From assembly GCF_000208745.1 (NCBI RefSeq), contig NC_030853.1, forward strand, positions 31,078,628-31,142,627: a stretch of DNA of 64,000 nt, read 5' to 3'. A model generated the notes under the pieces. That model saw only the letters and a list, made by a program, of their open reading frames with translations. It was not told the origin of the DNA and made no database searches. The position numbers and the translations under genes are program-made. Below, one piece after another: positions 61,516 to 64,000 of the stretch. Every line of letters starts with the position of its first letter. Position 1 is the stretch's first letter. Source of the stretch: Theobroma cacao. Taxonomy: Eukaryota; Streptophyta; Magnoliopsida; Malvales; Malvaceae.

Positions 61516-64000
61516 TCTTTTGTCAGTTTGTGTAAGCATTGGACTTTAGGTGCTAGTATATGAAGTTCGGCAAGTTTCCTCTTTCTCCCGATCAAAGAGG
61601 TTTCTTCGAAAATCAAATGCCCATTTTGGTCCATCATGCACCTCAACTCGAAAGTATAGTCTTCAACTTTTGCTTCTTTATTGCTCTTAAGGCCAAACAA
61701 TCTAAGGGAACCTCTCTTTAAGGGGATATCCACCAGCCATGAATCATACCAAAACAAAATCTAGCTTGTCCCCTTTCCCCAACACCCATCGGCATCCATC
61801 ACTTCCAATGAAATTAGGCAGTCCCTCAATCTCCTTAAAAATTGTACTATATCTCTCTAAATTTTTGACATGTTTGCCAATTTATCACTCCTTGGAATCC
61901 AAGGTTGAGTTTCCTCATGTTTTTCTTTAATGCACCTCCTCCATAAATAGTTTGGTTCATCACCTTTCTTCCACCACCATTTGCATGATAAGACTCTGTT
62001 GTTGATTAAGAGGTTCGAGATTCCCAACCCACCATGTTTCTTGAGTTTATAGACAATTTCCGGTTTTACTTTTGTCACTTTCTTTTTACTCTCATCAACT
62101 TTCTAAAGAAAATATCTACGCAATTTATCCAACTTTAAAATCACACTTTGAGATTTGAATCACACTTTTAGGAACCTTAAAAATAAACATGTAGGAAAGT
62201 GGAAGAGAAGATAAAGTAGATTTAATGAGCGTTGCCCTTCCACCAATGTACAGTAGCTTCCTTTGCCAACTCACGAGCTTATCTCTGAATTTTTTTATGG
62301 CCGGGTCCCATGTACTAGCCTTCCATGACCATTTTCAACTCAGTGTAGTAACTAATGTGCTTGCAGCTGACGTTTTCAATTCATTCTTTACAGCTTAAAA
62401 AGGTCAGAAAAGTCCCGCAAATTAACGTGTCTCAAACTCAATAATCATGAATTGATACAGTAATATTGAAAGCCGCCCTGAAATTTCTTCTTTATTACAT
62501 ATGGCATTTAATTAATCTAGACAAATATATCCATATGCAATGTGTCTTCTATATAAAGAGCTTAATGGTATGGGGCAATCAGAAGCATAGTCCAAGCGAC
62601 TTAGTCTATTCTCAATGGCTACCTTCTTCAACAAGCAACAGTTCCTTCACAGCTGCGATAATCCTTCTTCTAGGGCTCTTCACAGCAAACTTGGATATAA
62701 CAGATTTCTTTCTTTCTCATGTTTGTCTGTCTGCCTAATGGAGTCTTTGTGCATTTGGTCCTTATACCATTGCCCTGATCGTTTGCTTTGACACATGTAC
62801 AAAGTTTAAAACAGTTAAAGCTAGCTTGTCTATAATTTTCCAAGAGTCTGGTGCATGCATGCGGCTTGCATGCAGGAGAGTTCATCGACTAGCTAGCTCT
62901 CTGATGGCTGGAATTCCTATCATATTAGCCAGATAAACTACTCTACATGTTAATAGCAAGAAAAGTGAAAAATTGTGTAGCTCGACTAGATTTTCTATAC
63001 TCTTTCGGGGTCAAGAGACCTATACAACTTCTTGGTAATTTTGTTTTAAACTCATTATATATACTCATTACCGTCAGGCAGAGAAGTCCAAGCCTGGCTT
63101 CTCTCTCTCTATTAGCTCTCGATGTTCATCCGGATACTGTTTTTACAGAATTGAGCAGCAAAAACTTGTTGCTTTCCGAAATTCCAATCCAGCTGTAATT
63201 AATAAGAGTTGATCTGAAATGCAGGTGCCGAATCTGTTGGTGTTTGTTATGGAATGCTTGGCAACAATCTTCCATCCGCATGGGAAGTCATCGAGCTTTA
63301 CAAATCACGCAACATCAGGCGAATGAGACTCTATGATCCAAATCCAGCAGCTCTGCAAGCTCTCAGAGGCTCAAACATTGAAGTAATGCTAGGTGTCCCG
63401 AATTCGGATCTTCAAAACCTTGCTAACCCTTCCAATGCACAGTCCTGGGTACAAAGAAACGTAGTAAGCTACTGGCCCAGTGTCAGGTTCCGGTACATTG
63501 CTGTTGGAAATGAAGTTAGTCCTGTCAACGGTGGCACCGCTTGGTTAGCTCAATTTGTTTTGCCTGCCTTGGTGAATGTATTCAACGCAGTTCGATCAGC
63601 TGGCTTGCACAACGACATCAAGGTTTCGATTGCAATTGACATGACCTTGATCGGAAACTCCTATCCTCCATCAGCAGGTGCCTTTCGTGGGGATGTTAGG
63701 TCATATTTGGACCCAATCATTGGCCACCTAGCATGGGCCAGCACACCTTTACTTGCGAATATATACCCTTACTTCAGTCATGCTGGTAACCCGAGGGACA
63801 TCTCTCTTCCCTATGCTCTATTTACTTCCCCTTCACCTGTCGCATGGGATCAAGGGCGTGGATACCAAAACCTTTTTGATGCAATGTTGGATGCATTATA
63901 CTCAGCTCTTGAGAATGCTGGGCAACCTTCTCTGGGGGTTGTTGTCTCAGAAAGTGGATGGCCATCAGCGGGAGGGTTCGCCACATCGGTTGAAAATGCA
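61186..64000 (+). CDS. Glucan endo-1,3-beta-glucosidase (GH17, PR-2 type), 3' end beyond the window
   Basis: Secreted hydrolase of beta-1,3-glucans (callose, fungal walls). Proposed exon 1 is 61186-61276, a signal peptide of about 30 residues ([12 protein letters not shown]..., core [14 protein letters not shown]). It is followed by a phase-1 intron to acceptor CAG at 63224, the usual intron position of plant beta-1,3-glucanase genes. Exon 2 from 63225 encodes the GH17 barrel: [35 protein letters not shown], acid/base region [10 protein letters not shown] and nucleophile signature [13 protein letters not shown]. The frame is open to the window edge, about 288 residues so far. The intron is unusually long (1.95 kb) because it contains a LINE fragment and a degenerate second copy of the promoter and exon 1. 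Whether copy A or B exon 1 is used is inferred from intact frame and donor in A. Confidence 0.85.
61516..62331 (-). mobile_element. LINE (non-LTR retrotransposon) fragment, 3' part of the ORF2-type gene
   Basis: Minus-strand translation gives pieces typical of plant LINE reverse transcriptase ends: near 62160-62300 [20 protein letters not shown] and [15 protein letters not shown]; at about 61900-62078 [19 protein letters not shown] and [20 protein letters not shown] (zinc-binding RT-associated region); further on [20 protein letters not shown]. It has frame breaks, no start, no poly-A tail at the low-coordinate end and no visible target duplication. It is a truncated relic lying exactly between the two direct repeats. 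Confidence 0.8.
62332..62957 (+). pseudogene. Direct repeat copy B: degenerate glucanase promoter and exon 1
   Basis: Second copy of the duplicated segment. The TATA box (62549-62558) and the ATG (62615-62617) are kept. Relative to copy A two bases are lost just after the start (ACCTTCTTCAACAAGC versus ACCTTCCCTTCAGCAAGC), so the signal peptide is out of frame with this ATG. An upstream ATG near 62567 is in frame with the signal-peptide core. The splice donor is changed from ACAG|GT to ACAGAT. A later GT a few codons downstream could restore phase 1, so residual use as an alternative first exon cannot be excluded. Confidence 0.7.

Noticed and set aside
61482..62078. Minus-strand frames as a host gene
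   Set aside because: They read as LINE reverse-transcriptase end segments with frame breaks and no start, so I call a transposon relic.

Overview
This is a stretch of nuclear DNA from a flowering plant, almost certainly a eudicot and probably a rosid; I cannot fix the species. The evidence is AT-rich DNA, short GT-AG introns with T-rich tracts, plant-only families (CAMTA, XTH, OEP16, plastid-type E3 with a transit peptide, PR-2 glucanase) and plant promoter words (telo-box, site II, RY, ABRE). One ambiguous base (n at 35287) points to a draft assembly.

Layout, left to right: a CAMTA5/6-type calmodulin-binding transcription factor (+, 889-6585); two SAR1 GTPase paralogues in tandem (-, 7077-8701 and 10280-12085); ribosomal protein eL29 (+, 13721-14014); plastidial dihydrolipoyl dehydrogenase (-, 15655-20522); PP4 regulatory subunit 3 (+, 24938-34739); outer envelope pore protein OEP16-2 (+, 36008-37615); a xyloglucan endotransglucosylase/hydrolase (-, 38135-39175); a CCHC zinc-knuckle protein with an RS-like tail (+, 40959-41729); RNA polymerase II subunit 9 (+, 43040-44573); a large plant BRWD-type WD40/bromodomain protein (-, 45492-57125); and a GH17 beta-1,3-glucanase that runs off the right edge (+, 61186-64000). 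For every complete multi-exon gene I placed splice sites by eye. Each model keeps one open frame to a stop and gives a protein of the usual family length.

The genes do not form a pathway or operon. They are mostly single-copy housekeeping or regulatory genes placed side by side. The functional links are only general: secretory traffic (SAR1), plastid lipid and acetyl-CoA metabolism (LPD1), plastid envelope transport (OEP16-2), wall remodelling (XTH, glucanase), and transcription or chromatin (CAMTA, NRPB9, BRWD, PP4).

The unusual material lies between genes and in introns. It includes a four-copy ~180-bp tandem repeat (14603-15297); a ~450-bp MITE-like element with terminal inverted repeats and a 7-bp flanking repeat (12871-13320); a ~745-bp hAT-like element with an 8-bp flanking repeat (22511-23256); a duplicated promoter plus first exon of the glucanase separated by a LINE fragment (60853-62957); a GC-AG intron in OEP16-2; and a poly-G tract between ~86-bp direct repeats inside a BRWD intron. 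I found no CRISPR array, operon, tRNA or rRNA gene, and no evidence of a new multi-gene system.
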